Shown piece after piece: positions 43,261 to 52,316 of a stretch of 64,000 bases of DNA (position 1 is the first letter of the stretch; each line of letters opens with the position of its first letter). The position numbers were made by a program, and so were the translations under genes. Source of the stretch: an uncultured bacterium (GTDB taxonomy: Bacteria; Armatimonadota; JACIXR01); the NCBI GenBank assembly GCA_938041455.1, contig CALITO010000031.1, positions 1 through 64,000 on the forward strand. The letters are read 5' to 3'. The notes under the pieces were generated by a model, which did not search any database, was not told the DNA's origin, and saw only the letters and a program-made list of their open reading frames with translations.

Positions 43261-46200
43261 ATGTGTCATAAACTTGGGAAATTTTTTCGGGTTTTAACCA
43301 TTTGCTTTCTTCCCTATCTCTTTATTCTCTCCGGCAATGGGAGGGATGGGAATTCTACTCCTCCAAGTGGGGATGTTTTTTGGCGTAACATCGGTCCAGG
43401 CGGTGGTGGCTGGATTCAGTCCCTCGCCTTTGATCCCAAAGACCCCAACAAGCTCTACCTCGGCTGCGATGTTGGGGGGCTCTATGTCTCGGATGATTTC
43501 GGAAGGCACTTTCAGATCCGCAACGAGGGCCTGACAGATTACTTCGTTGAATGTATAGCCGTCAATCCTCATAATCCCAAAATCATCCTTTTGGGCACGC
43601 AGGGAGGGATATTCCGCACTACCGATGGGGGGGAATCTTGGCAGAAGGTGACACAGGGCTTCCCTCCTCCCCAGCGCTACTCCTATTCCTCGCCAATTGG
43701 GGCTATCTCCTTTGATCCTCAGAATCCTGCCATCGTCTACGCAGGGATAGGGCGCCCCCGCCAAGCAAGAGAAGGTGGAAATGGACAAGCTCAGGGAGCA
43801 ATCTATAAAAGCGAAGATGGGGGTATAACCTGGTGGCGCATAGATGGTGGGCAATTGCCTTCGGATGCGGTAATAAGCGACATAGAGGTTAAACCCGACG
43901 ATAGCTCGGTTATTCTCGTCGCCACCAATAAGGGTGTCTTCCGAAGCGATGATGGCGGCGAGAGTTGGAAACCTTCAAATGATGGCTTGCCCCACCTTTT
44001 CGCCCAGGAGCTCGCCTTTGCTCCCTCCCAGCCCAATCGGGTTTATCTATCCCTCTTAACCACCGCTCGGGGAGGACAGGCCTGGAATGGGGGAATTTAT
44101 AGAAGCGACGATGGGGGGAAAACTTGGCGAGATTGCACAGGAAATTTATCCAGAAAGGTTGGCAAATCACTATATGAACAGGATAATTATAATGAGATAG
44201 TTGTTCATCCCACTAATAGTGACATCGTTTATATAGGCGGGAGGTCCTGGTGGGACCCCGGCATTTATAAGACTGAGGATGGAGGCAAAAGCTGGGAGGG
44301 GGTCTCCCGCCATATCCCTCCGGAAAAAAATATGGATTACGGCTGGATAGATTTCTGGGGTCCATCTGTGGAATGCCTTGCGATATCCCCAGCCGACCCT
44401 GACCGCCTTGCCTTTGGAACAAGTGGACACCTTTTCCTCTCCAGCGACGGCGGTAAATCCTGGCACCAGGCATACTGTCAAGTTTTCCCCGATGGGCGAT
44501 TTAGGGGCAACGGTTTGGAGGTAACCTGCTTGAACTCGGTTATCCCTGACCCCCTAAGGCACTATCGCCTCTACCTTTGCTACGCTGATATCGGTCTCCT
44601 CATAAGTGAGGACGGGGGCTTAACTTTCCGGAGAAGTTTTGTAGGTATGAAGGGCGAAGGCAACTGCTTCACCGTAGCAATTGACCCTAAATCCCCCGAT
44701 ACCATTTGGGCAGGAACAGGGCAGTGGGCTTGGAATGAGGGATATATCTGCAAGAGCGAGGATGGAGGTAAAACTTGGAGGGTGGTGGGAGAGGAGAGAA
44801 CGGGCTTACCGAAGGGACAGGTCAAGAACATCATCATAGATTTAAAGAGCCCCGTTGGTAAAAGGAGACTAATAGTGACCGTCAATGGCTACGGTTTCTA
44901 TCAATCAAACGATGGAGGAGAAAGCTGGCATAGCATAAATGGAGATCTCCCTTCAGAAGCTGTGAGATACCCAAGGGGTATTCTGCTCGACCCCAAGGAT
45001 TCAAGACATCTGGTCGTTGCCTGCTCAGGTCCGCCAAAGGTTGCCGGTGTTTATGAATCATTTGACGGAGGTAAGAGTTGGAAACGGTTGGATGAAGGGC
45101 AAACTTTCGTTGATATCCAATCTATCTCAGCTGACCCAAACGATTTTTCCAAACTGTATCTGGCAGTGAGGGAGTATTACGACCATCAGGAGCAGATGTT
45201 ATATCCGGGCGGAGCATTTAAGAGCATAGACGGGGGCAGGAAATGGGAACGCATACTTGATTACCATTTCCTATCCCATATTGTGCCAAGCCCCGCTGGT
45301 GATATAATCTATGCCACTACAACTGACCATCCATATCACGACAATTGTGTAGCTGAGGGTGTTTTGAAAAGTTCTGATGGAGGTAAAACTTGGCGGAAGG
45401 TGAACGAGGGACTGAGCCATCTCAACATCTCCTGCTTAGCCATAGACCCCCTTGACCCCTCCCGCCTCTATCTCGGCACGGGAGGGAACGGTGCCTTCAT
45501 AGGGAGGGATTGGACGCTCGCACCACCTCTATGTGGTGGATTTTGGCAGATCAGTTCCCTACAAGCTAAGCAATTTCTCAAGGACGAGGATATAGATAGA
45601 TTGGTGAAGGAAATAGCAAGAGCAGGTTTAAAAACTAATATAGTCCAGTTCGCTGGTTGGGAGGTTGAGGGCAACTTAAAAACACTCTACCCTTCCAGGA
45701 GTTATCCCCAGATGGAGGAATGGAAGGGAAGAGACCCTTTAGAAGTTCTTCTCCGCTCTGCGGACGAGGTGCGGGGCGAAGTTTATCTGGGACTTGCACC
45801 TCTTCTCACTGCGGAGCCAAAACCCCAGGAATTGAAAAGATGGGAAGAAGAATCTATGAGAATCCTCAAGGAGCTCTGGGGGATCTATAGCAAACACACA
45901 TCCCTCAAGGGCTTCTATCTACCTCCCGAGGTTCATTACAACTCTTCCATAGAACCTCTCGCTTGGAGGGAGCTGTTGGACCGCTTTGCCGATGCAGTCC
46001 ATTCCCTCTCGGGGAATTTGAAGTTAATCGTTCCCATTGGACTTTATCTCCGCAAAGTAGGACAAACCTGGCTACGCGCATTACCCCAGGACCTTTCCCC
46101 TTTTTGGCTTCCCGCAATAAGAGAGAGTAAGGTAGATGTGTTTCTCCTCATAGATGGTATTGGCACCGCCTTGAGCGACTTCAGAAGCTCCGAGGATTGC

Positions 46201-46713
46201 CAAAGATGGTTAGCAGAGGAATGTAGGAGAAGTGGTAAGGAGTTATGGGTGGAAGTTGAAGCCTTTGACACAAGTTACAACGCCTGCGATATAGATAGGT
46301 TCAAAAGGCAGATAACAATGGCTTACCTTTATGCTGATAGGATTCTGACCTTTGATATCCCCCATTACTTTGCCCCTAACGCCCTCGCCCCTAAAGCAAA
46401 GGAACTCTACAATAACTACAAGGATATGTTCCTCCCACCCCCCTCTATAAAGAGGGGGGTGCGCCTCCCCCCTTCCTCACCAAACCCTTCCTTATTTTCC
46501 TATGAGCCTTTGAGGAATACCGGCTCTCATCACCACTGCGTCGCAAACTTTACATTTCATACAACTTATACAATCGGGATGTCCTTCGTCTTCGTAAATG
46601 ACCAAGCCTTGGGGGCAGGGAGGACCACAAAGCCCACAGGCTCGGCAAATCTCCGCTTTCACTTCCACTCTGAAGAAACTGAAACGGTTGGAGAAAGAGA
46701 GAAGGGCACCTAG
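43261..46713 (+). CDS. Secreted BNR/VPS10-repeat and DUF4434 protein
   Basis: The protein has 1150 residues as read. After a signal peptide (FFRVLTICFLPYLFILSG), residues 25-750 hold many BNR/sortilin-type blades with the SxDGGxxW signature (TTDGGESWQKV, SEDGGITWWRI, SDDGGKTWRDC, SSDGGKSWHQA). Xyloglucanases (GH74) look similar, but no substrate is proven. Residues 755-1060 are a DUF4434-type TIM barrel (GGFWQISSLQAKQF to ADRILTFDIPHYF). The last 80 residues are read through a hairpin and lie antisense to the next gene, so the natural end is probably 46450 in another frame (see finding). The start is ATG at 43261 after AGGAGG. Confidence 0.75.
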   Translation: MCHKLGKFFRVLTICFLPYLFILSGNGRDGNSTPPSGDVFWRNIGPGGGGWIQSLAFDPKDPNKLYLGCDVGGLYVSDDFGRHFQIRNEGLTDYFVECIAVNPHNPKIILLGTQGGIFRTTDGGESWQKVTQGFPPPQRYSYSSPIGAISFDPQNPAIVYAGIGRPRQAREGGNGQAQGAIYKSEDGGITWWRIDGGQLPSDAVISDIEVKPDDSSVILVATNKGVFRSDDGGESWKPSNDGLPHLFAQELAFAPSQPNRVYLSLLTTARGGQAWNGGIYRSDDGGKTWRDCTGNLSRKVGKSLYEQDNYNEIVVHPTNSDIVYIGGRSWWDPGIYKTEDGGKSWEGVSRHIPPEKNMDYGWIDFWGPSVECLAISPADPDRLAFGTSGHLFLSSDGGKSWHQAYCQVFPDGRFRGNGLEVTCLNSVIPDPLRHYRLYLCYADIGLLISEDGGLTFRRSFVGMKGEGNCFTVAIDPKSPDTIWAGTGQWAWNEGYICKSEDGGKTWRVVGEERTGLPKGQVKNIIIDLKSPVGKRRLIVTVNGYGFYQSNDGGESWHSINGDLPSEAVRYPRGILLDPKDSRHLVVACSGPPKVAGVYESFDGGKSWKRLDEGQTFVDIQSISADPNDFSKLYLAVREYYDHQEQMLYPGGAFKSIDGGRKWERILDYHFLSHIVPSPAGDIIYATTTDHPYHDNCVAEGVLKSSDGGKTWRKVNEGLSHLNISCLAIDPLDPSRLYLGTGGNGAFIGRDWTLAPPLCGGFWQISSLQAKQFLKDEDIDRLVKEIARAGLKTNIVQFAGWEVEGNLKTLYPSRSYPQMEEWKGRDPLEVLLRSADEVRGEVYLGLAPLLTAEPKPQELKRWEEESMRILKELWGIYSKHTSLKGFYLPPEVHYNSSIEPLAWRELLDRFADAVHSLSGNLKLIVPIGLYLRKVGQTWLRALPQDLSPFWLPAIRESKVDVFLLIDGIGTALSDFRSSEDCQRWLAEECRRSGKELWVEVEAFDTSYNACDIDRFKRQITMAYLYADRILTFDIPHYFAPNALAPKAKELYNNYKDMFLPPPSIKRGVRLPPSSPNPSLFSYEPLRNTGSHHHCVANFTFHTTYTIGMSFVFVNDQALGAGRTTKPTGSANLRFHFHSEETETVGEREKGT
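46436..46461. terminator. Hairpin between convergent genes
   Basis: A 10-bp stem, CACCCCCCTC (46436-46445) with GAGGGGGGTG (46452-46461), has a TATAAA loop. It could end transcription from both sides, although U tracts are weak. Confidence 0.5.
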
Positions 46714-47310
46714 GGGGCACATAGCCTTGCAGAAGGGGCGGGGAGTGATAACCGCAAGGAACAATACGCCCAGCAAAAGGGAGATTTTAAAGGCGTATAG
46801 CCAGCCTAAGAGGGAGCGGAAAGCCGGCTCTATAATGGGCCAAGGGATCCCCCCCTCCAATGTTCCCATAGGACATATCTTGCAAAAGATGGGTTCGTGA
46901 AAAAGGATGGGAAGGAAAAGGACGAAAACACTCAAGAAGAAATACTTACCATAAGAAGCATAAGGGGGTAGGCGAAATTTTCTTACAAAGGGTATTTTGT
47001 AAAGGAGGTCTTGGATAAAGCCGAAGGGGCAAAGCCATCCGCAGGTTATGCGCCCGAAAACGAGCCCGGTTAGGAAGATTATTCCCAAAAGGTAAAATGG
47101 GAAAAAGCCTGCGCCAAGGGCATACTGGAGGGACCCTATGGGGCAGGCGAAGGTTGCTAAAGGACAGGCATAGCAATTAAGAACAGGAAAAGGAAACCAT
47201 CTCAGATGGAGGAAGTAAAGGTTAGTTAAAGTGAGCCCGAGGCCTTGAGAGAAGGACCTCCATCTCTCCAGGCCCCCAATGCGATTTATTCTACTTGCTG
47301 AGCCCGACAC
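46492..47310 (-). CDS. NapH-like 4Fe-4S membrane protein
   Basis: The protein has up to 272 residues with about four to five membrane helices. Cysteine clusters are CYACPLATFACPIG, CGWLCPFG, CKICPMG and CKAMCPLG, then two ferredoxin-type motifs (CRACGLCGPPC and CISCMKCKVC). This is the NapH/NosR/CcoG-like architecture that passes electrons from a membrane donor to soluble partners. It is the last gene of the leftward operon. GTG 47310 overlaps the small CxxC gene and has no ribosome site, so the start is uncertain. Confidence 0.8.
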   Translation of the reverse strand: MSGSASRINRIGGLERWRSFSQGLGLTLTNLYFLHLRWFPFPVLNCYACPLATFACPIGSLQYALGAGFFPFYLLGIIFLTGLVFGRITCGWLCPFGFIQDLLYKIPFVRKFRLPPYASYGKYFFLSVFVLFLPILFHEPIFCKICPMGTLEGGIPWPIIEPAFRSLLGWLYAFKISLLLGVLFLAVITPRPFCKAMCPLGALLSFSNRFSFFRVEVKAEICRACGLCGPPCPQGLVIYEDEGHPDCISCMKCKVCDAVVMRAGIPQRLIGK

Positions 47311-47437
47311 AGGAGGTGCAAAGGATTTCGGCGTTGATCTTCACTTTCCTCCATTCACCCCCCCTCGCTCCAAAGGCTGTCATCCACACCATTGAGAGGA
47401 CTAATATAATCCAGAGGAGGCGGTATAAAATCTTCAT
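47291..47437 (-). CDS. 48-residue membrane CxxC peptide (CD1871A-like)
   Basis: This short gene encodes M-K-I-L-Y-R, then a hydrophobic helix (LLWIILVLSMVWMTAF), a basic stretch, and the ending INAEILCTSCVGLSK. The N-terminal helix plus a late CxxC followed by a Gly-Leu pair resembles the small CD1871A-family CxxC proteins often found beside NapH-like genes. Its ATG overlaps the stop of the DJ-1 gene (ATGA) with AAAGGA upstream, and its end overlaps the NapH-like gene by 20 bases. It may help bind metal or redox partners at the membrane. Confidence 0.7.
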   Translation of the reverse strand: MKILYRLLWIILVLSMVWMTAFGARGGEWRKVKINAEILCTSCVGLSK

Positions 47438-47943
47438 CCTCGTTCCTTTACAAATCTTGTTATTTCCCGCAGAAAGGCAGGGAGGTCCGAGGGTTGACGA
47501 GATGTCACAAGATTACCATCCACCACTACCTCTTTGTTCTCCACTATCGCCCCAGCGGATTTGAGCTCAGGGAATACCGAACGGTAGGCAGTGGCCCTTC
47601 TCCCCCTAATAACACCCGCGGAGATGAGAATTTGGGGACCGTGGCAGATGGCATAAATGGGCTTGCTTTTTTGGAAAAAATGTCTAATTATTTCCTGCAC
47701 TCTCGCGTCCCCTCTCAAAATAGCAGGTGCCTTCCCTCCGGGGAGGACCAGTAGCTCGTATTCCTCAGGGTTCACCTCCTCCAGGCTTTTGTTAGCCTCG
47801 GCTTCTGTCCCGTGCTTGCCCACTATCTTTCCCCTTTTCAATGAAGCGATGTCTACCTCCACGCCGAGCCCTTGCAAATGGTTGTAGGGTTCCTGAAGCT
47901 CGGAATCCTCAAAATTGTCGGCGCTTATTATTAAAGCTTTCAT
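47434..47943 (-). CDS. DJ-1/PfpI family protein
   Basis: The protein has 169 residues. The nucleophile elbow AICHGPQ holds Cys100, with Glu in DNFEDSE near residue 12 as the usual partner and PGGKAPAIL ahead of it. The family includes proteases, deglycases and chaperones, and the exact activity is unsettled. Its start overlaps the stop of the flavodiiron gene by 4 bases. Confidence 0.9.
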   Translation of the reverse strand: MKALIISADNFEDSELQEPYNHLQGLGVEVDIASLKRGKIVGKHGTEAEANKSLEEVNPEEYELLVLPGGKAPAILRGDARVQEIIRHFFQKSKPIYAICHGPQILISAGVIRGRRATAYRSVFPELKSAGAIVENKEVVVDGNLVTSRQPSDLPAFLREITRFVKERG

Positions 47944-49130
47944 TTTAAGACCTCCTTATGCTTTCTGGATATCTCCTCAGCCAGATCATCTAAGGCTTTG
48001 AAATCGCCTTCTTCAGGGTAGCCCTTGGCAAGGACGGGGGGAAGGAATTCCACTTTCAAATTGGAAAGCACCTCCTTTACCCTATCCACCATTTTGCCAC
48101 CCCAACTGTAGGAACCGATCACCCCTGCGAATTTGATCTTGGGACGAAGGGCGGAGGCGAGATAAGCGGCATAAAGTGCGTTGGGATGAGGTCCACCTAT
48201 AACTGTGGGAGTAGCGAGGACGAGGGTTGCGGAGTCCACGAGCGCCATCGCCAAAGCCCCTATATCAGACTTGGTCAACTCGAAAACCTTGACTCCTACA
48301 CCTCTTTCTATAAGTGCACTTATTAGGTGCTTTGCCATCGCTTCCGTTGAACCATGCATGGAAATATGGGCAATGACCACCTCGTTCTTCACCCTGTCAG
48401 ATACCCACTCCTCGTAGGCTTGAAGGATGAACTCCGGCTCAGCATAGAGAGGACCGTGGCTAGGGGCTATTATGTCCAATTCCAATTCCTTGATTTTCTC
48501 TATATGCCCCTTGATCAGGTTGCGAAAAGGCATCATTATCTCAGCGTAATAGCGCTTGGCAGAGAGATAAACCTCGTCCCTCTTTGTGGCATAGAGATTA
48601 CTTGTGGCAAGATGGGAGCCGAAAAGGTCGCAGGGGAAGAGAATTTTGTCCTCCTTTAAATAGGTGAGCATTGTCTCAGGCCAGTGAACCCATGGTGCGT
48701 AAATAAATTGCAATGTCTTGTTTCCCAGGGAAAGTTCTTCTCCGTCTTCGACCGTGTGGAAATCCTTATCCTTTAATAGAAGCAAATCGGTCAGTATCTC
48801 CTTCCCCTTAGGTGTGCAGACGACCTTCGCCATAGGATAGCGCCTAAGAACAACGGGAATACAGCCGGAATGGTCCTGTTCGGCGTGATTGGCGACGATG
48901 TAATCTATCTTCTGGACCTTGAGCCTTTCCAAATTCCACAAGAGTTCCTCTTCCTTTGAAGGGTCAACAGTATCTATTAAGGCCCATTTTTCGCTTCCCT
49001 TGATCAAGTAGGCGTTATAGCTTGTCCCTTCGGGAAGGGGAATGAGGGAATCGAACAAACGCCTGTCCCAGTCTATAGCCCCTACATAAAATATATCTGG
49101 TTTGATTTCCCTTAAGGGCAATTTGGGCAC
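47940..49130 (-). CDS. Flavodiiron protein (O2/NO reductase)
   Basis: The protein has 396 residues. The diiron domain has NHAEQDHSG with His82, Glu84, Asp86 and His87, plus later ligands in VHWPETM and APSHGPLY. The flavodoxin domain begins near residue 250 (IAHISMHGSTEAMAK; GSYSWGGKMVDRV). Such enzymes reduce O2 to water or NO to N2O with electrons from rubredoxin, which is encoded two genes upstream. It begins 3 bases after hcp. Confidence 0.95.
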   Translation of the reverse strand: MPKLPLREIKPDIFYVGAIDWDRRLFDSLIPLPEGTSYNAYLIKGSEKWALIDTVDPSKEEELLWNLERLKVQKIDYIVANHAEQDHSGCIPVVLRRYPMAKVVCTPKGKEILTDLLLLKDKDFHTVEDGEELSLGNKTLQFIYAPWVHWPETMLTYLKEDKILFPCDLFGSHLATSNLYATKRDEVYLSAKRYYAEIMMPFRNLIKGHIEKIKELELDIIAPSHGPLYAEPEFILQAYEEWVSDRVKNEVVIAHISMHGSTEAMAKHLISALIERGVGVKVFELTKSDIGALAMALVDSATLVLATPTVIGGPHPNALYAAYLASALRPKIKFAGVIGSYSWGGKMVDRVKEVLSNLKVEFLPPVLAKGYPEEGDFKALDDLAEEISRKHKEVLK

Positions 49131-49133
49131 CTC

Positions 49134-50441
49134 CTATACTTTGAGAATCTCTTTTATGTCCTCCTCTGCTTCTCGGATAAGTCGCAGACCATACTCTTCC
49201 TGCAAAACCTTAAGGATATCCTCGTTCACCCAAGAGGGCAAGACTGGCCCAATTCGGATGTTTTTAATTCCCAGAGAGAGGAGGCTCCAGAGGATTGCCA
49301 CCGCTTTCTGCTCCATCCAGGAGAGGACCAGTGAGAGTGGAAGTTCGTTTATTCCCACGCCGAAAAGTTGGGAAAGTGCTTCTGCTATTTCAATAGCCAC
49401 TATTGCGTCGTTGCATTGCCCCAGGTCAATTAGGCGAGGAATACCTTCTATCTCGCCAAGGGGCAAATCGTTGAACCTGAACTTACCACAAGCTAAGGTA
49501 AGGACAAGGGTATCGCGGGGAAGCTTCTGAACGAATTCCCGATAGTATTCGGCTTTCTTAGTCGGTGAATCACATCCCCCCACAAGGAAGAAATGTCTTA
49601 TCTTGCCCTCCTCAACGAGCTGTTTTATCTTCTCAGCGAGGGAGAGAACCACCGATTTGGAGAAGCCGGTTGTGAGAACTACATCCCCCTTTTCCTCTTC
49701 TAAATAGGGAAGTTCCATCGCTTTTTCAATTAGTGGAGCGAATTCATAACCCTCTATATGCTGGACGCCGGGAAGTCCCGTTGGTCCAGTGGTGAACATC
49801 CTCTCCCTATAAGCATCAGTTGGAATAAGGATGCAATTAGAAGTGCCCAGAATGGCCGCTGGGTATTTTGCGAACAACTGGCGTTGGTCGAACCAAGCCT
49901 TGCCCAAGTTTCCGGCGAGATGGGGGTATGCCTTCAAACCTGGGTAGGCATGGGCAGGGAGAAGTTCCGAGTGAGTGTAGACATTTATCCCTGTGTCTTT
50001 CGTCTGTTGCAGAAGTTCATAAAGCGCCTTTAGGCTATGCCCCGTGGCAATGATCGCCCTCCCACTGCGGGTGCCTGTCTCCACCTCTGTGGGGACCGGT
50101 TCACCGAAAGTCTCTATATGGGCTTTTTTGAGAAGTTTCATCGTCCTGATGTTCATCTCGCCCGTTTTCAGGGCATAGCTGACAAATGTAGAGGGGTCGA
50201 AATTCACATTTGTGAAGGTGGTGTAGAATGCCTTTTCTAAGAAAGCATCTATTTGAGGGTCGGTGTAGCCGAGCTCACGAGCATGGTAGAGATAGGCGGT
50301 CATTCCCTTAAGAGCAAAGACGAGGTTATCCTGTAAGCGAGCAACTGTGGGAACCTTCCCACAAACCCCCCTCTTTGTGCAGGCTATTCCACCCGCAGCT
50401 TGGGAACATTGATAGCAGAACATATCCAGCACCTCAGGCAT
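49134..50441 (-). CDS. hcp: Hybrid-cluster protein (hydroxylamine/NO reductase), short form
   Basis: The protein has 435 residues, shorter than the usual 540-550. The N-terminal cluster ligands are Cys9, Cys12, Cys21 and Cys27 (MFCYQCSQ...CTKRGVCGK). Ligands of the hybrid cluster lie in [15 protein letters not shown] and ACGKFRF. This matches the short thermophile class. Hcp is linked to nitric oxide and hydroxylamine detoxification and protein S-nitrosylation. The ATG at 50441 has AAGGAGG upstream. Confidence 0.95.
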   Translation of the reverse strand: MPEVLDMFCYQCSQAAGGIACTKRGVCGKVPTVARLQDNLVFALKGMTAYLYHARELGYTDPQIDAFLEKAFYTTFTNVNFDPSTFVSYALKTGEMNIRTMKLLKKAHIETFGEPVPTEVETGTRSGRAIIATGHSLKALYELLQQTKDTGINVYTHSELLPAHAYPGLKAYPHLAGNLGKAWFDQRQLFAKYPAAILGTSNCILIPTDAYRERMFTTGPTGLPGVQHIEGYEFAPLIEKAMELPYLEEEKGDVVLTTGFSKSVVLSLAEKIKQLVEEGKIRHFFLVGGCDSPTKKAEYYREFVQKLPRDTLVLTLACGKFRFNDLPLGEIEGIPRLIDLGQCNDAIVAIEIAEALSQLFGVGINELPLSLVLSWMEQKAVAILWSLLSLGIKNIRIGPVLPSWVNEDILKVLQEEYGLRLIREAEEDIKEILKV

Positions 50442-50455
50442 AAAAACTCTCCTCC

Positions 50456-50617
50456 TTAATCCACTATTTCGAAAAGGGACTTATCAGCCCCGCAAACCGG
50501 GCATACCCAGTTGTCAGGTAGGTCTTCAAAGGAGGTGCCGGGGGCAATCCCGGAGTCGGGGTCGCCGACCTCGGGGTCATAAACATAACCACATACTGTG
50601 CATACATATTTTTGCAT
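50456..50617 (-). CDS. Rubredoxin
   Basis: The 53-residue protein carries the paired iron-binding motifs [17 protein letters not shown] (Cys6, Cys9) and [10 protein letters not shown] (Cys39, Cys42). Aromatic and proline residues at the standard positions support it. It is the likely electron donor to the flavodiiron protein and possibly to Hcp. The ATG at 50617 has GGAGG eight bases upstream. Hcp begins 14 bases downstream. Confidence 0.96.
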   Translation of the reverse strand: MQKYVCTVCGYVYDPEVGDPDSGIAPGTSFEDLPDNWVCPVCGADKSLFEIVD

Positions 50618-50643
50618 TACTCTGACCTCCTATATGTGGATTA

Positions 50644-51048
50644 CTATCCCAGGGTAACCTCCATTGCCCTATAGGGACAAATTTCCACGCATATCTCGCA
50701 GGCTATGCATTTATCGGGAGCGAAAAGCACTTTCCTTTCGTCGTCGTAGTATAGTGCCCCGGTGGGACAATGGATTATGCAGGCACCGCAATGGGTGCAA
50801 AGTTCTTCCTTCATCACCACATCCTGGCTAAGAGGTTGGAATTTCACCCCTCTCTCCTCAAGATACTTCAGCCCTTGCTTGAAGTCCTCCTCCTCACCTT
50901 CTATCTCCAGGACCATTAAGCCCTCGCTCGCCGGGGTTATCTCAGCCCGCAGGATATTGAAGATGAGGTTATAATCCTTTACCAATTTATATACCACCGG
51001 CTGGTCAACAAGCAGGGGAGGAAATCGCAGAACCAATCTCGCCTTCAA
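50644..51048 (-). CDS. NIL-domain 2[4Fe-4S] ferredoxin
   Basis: The protein has 134 residues. Residues 1-75 match the NIL ligand-binding domain (RLVLRFPPLLVDQPVVYKLV). CTHCGACIIHC and CIACEICVEIC then bind two 4Fe-4S clusters. In methanogens, a NIL-ferredoxin together with a COG1900 partner converts aspartate semialdehyde and sulfide to homocysteine. Here it starts 14 bases after that partner. The start is TTG at 51048, nine bases after GGAGG. Confidence 0.88.
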   Translation of the reverse strand: MKARLVLRFPPLLVDQPVVYKLVKDYNLIFNILRAEITPASEGLMVLEIEGEEEDFKQGLKYLEERGVKFQPLSQDVVMKEELCTHCGACIIHCPTGALYYDDERKVLFAPDKCIACEICVEICPYRAMEVTLG

Positions 51049-51062
51049 TTCATATCACCTCC

Positions 51063-52277
51063 TTAAAACTCCTCAATGTGGGGCTTCCTTATATCACAGG
51101 GTTTCATCTTGATGCCGCTTTCTGGACCTGGCAAGCGCTCAACTGGCTGGGTGAGAAGGAATTTTCCCTCCCTTATCCAATTCTTTAGGATCGTCGCTAT
51201 CTCCCTTGCCTTGTAGTAACTGGAGAGGGAGGCGGTAGGCACCTTCTTGCCCAGAACCTCTATCTCACCGCTCTTCAGCTGAGCGTAGGTTACCTCGGCT
51301 AAGATTTCTCCCTTCCTATTCGGGTAAGCATCGCTATAATCAACAACGGGAGCGGTTATCTCCGCATCACTTGCTGCCGCTCTGTGGAATACTTCCTCAT
51401 TCAGTATAGGTATGGGCACGCCAACCCCCACCGCCAGGCTTACACCATAGCCCCTCATGCTCGCTCCCCTTAGCCATTGGGGACTCATTTGCTTGAGGTC
51501 CCCTATGAGAGCCAGGGTTCCCGCTGGCACCTTCGGTATCCCCAGCTCATTACGGGGCACTGCCGGGCTATGCTGGGTGCCCCACCAAGCTACATAACCT
51601 ACCCCCCCTCCCAGAAAGATACGGGTGCCTATACCTATCGTTTCGTAGAGTGGGTCCTTCAAAAGGGGACTTAACTGTCCTGCTGAACAATAATTCGCGT
51701 TGCCAAGATTTGGCAATAACATCCCCATATAGGTGTATAATGTCCTATTGGAAAGGTTTACCGCCACATTGTAGTTCTGGTAGGCATTGCGGGGGTTGAA
51801 AAGTATAGCCTCGTTTATAGTGTGAATATTTATATATGTCTCCAATTCCTTCCTGGGATAGCAATCCGTGCCATAGCTCTCTGCGTAAAGGAGGATGTCT
51901 TTTCCTCGGACGAGGTCCTCAATCACATGCCCCCCACCATATTTGAATTCTCCAGGATAATCGGCGTTGGCAGGGTCATTATCGGGGATGGCAGTAGCTC
52001 CCAGGTAAATATCAACCGCAGCGAGCCCCCCATAGGCGGGAACATCGTTCAACCATACCCTTGCTTTCTTTATCCTGGGTGAGGAGTGTCCGAAGTTTAT
52101 CAAGACACCTGAGGAACACATAGGACCAAAAGTTCCAGTCGTCACAACATCCACTTCCTCCGCCGCTTTTTTGTATCCTTTCTCCTTCGCCATTTCTATA
52201 ACCTCCTCTGCGGTGAGGACCACGACGGTTCCTTTCTTGATCTTCTCGTTTATCTCCTCTATTGTGCGCTCCCTCAA
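51063..52277 (-). CDS. Homocysteine biosynthesis protein (COG1900/DUF39)
   Basis: The protein has 404 residues. TIEEINEKIKKGTVVVLTAEE at the start and DVVTTGTFGPMCSSGVLINF with its conserved Cys mark the DUF39 core, along with GRGVGYVAWWGTQHSP-type text (GGGVGYVAWWGTQHSPAV). In Methanosarcina, COG1900 proteins plus NIL-ferredoxin make homocysteine from aspartate semialdehyde and sulfide. That reaction is inferred here. The TTG at 52277 lies eight bases after GGAGG. It is 39 bases downstream of cysK. Confidence 0.88.
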   Translation of the reverse strand: MRERTIEEINEKIKKGTVVVLTAEEVIEMAKEKGYKKAAEEVDVVTTGTFGPMCSSGVLINFGHSSPRIKKARVWLNDVPAYGGLAAVDIYLGATAIPDNDPANADYPGEFKYGGGHVIEDLVRGKDILLYAESYGTDCYPRKELETYINIHTINEAILFNPRNAYQNYNVAVNLSNRTLYTYMGMLLPNLGNANYCSAGQLSPLLKDPLYETIGIGTRIFLGGGVGYVAWWGTQHSPAVPRNELGIPKVPAGTLALIGDLKQMSPQWLRGASMRGYGVSLAVGVGVPIPILNEEVFHRAAASDAEITAPVVDYSDAYPNRKGEILAEVTYAQLKSGEIEVLGKKVPTASLSSYYKAREIATILKNWIREGKFLLTQPVERLPGPESGIKMKPCDIRKPHIEEF

Positions 52278-52316
52278 CTTTATCGCCTCCTTTTAAAAGT
52301 TTTTATTTAAAGTTTT

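Noticed and set aside
46492..46713. C-terminal tail of the BNR/DUF4434 protein as a functional domain
   Set aside because: It is antisense to a well-supported Fe-S gene and has no recognisable domain.
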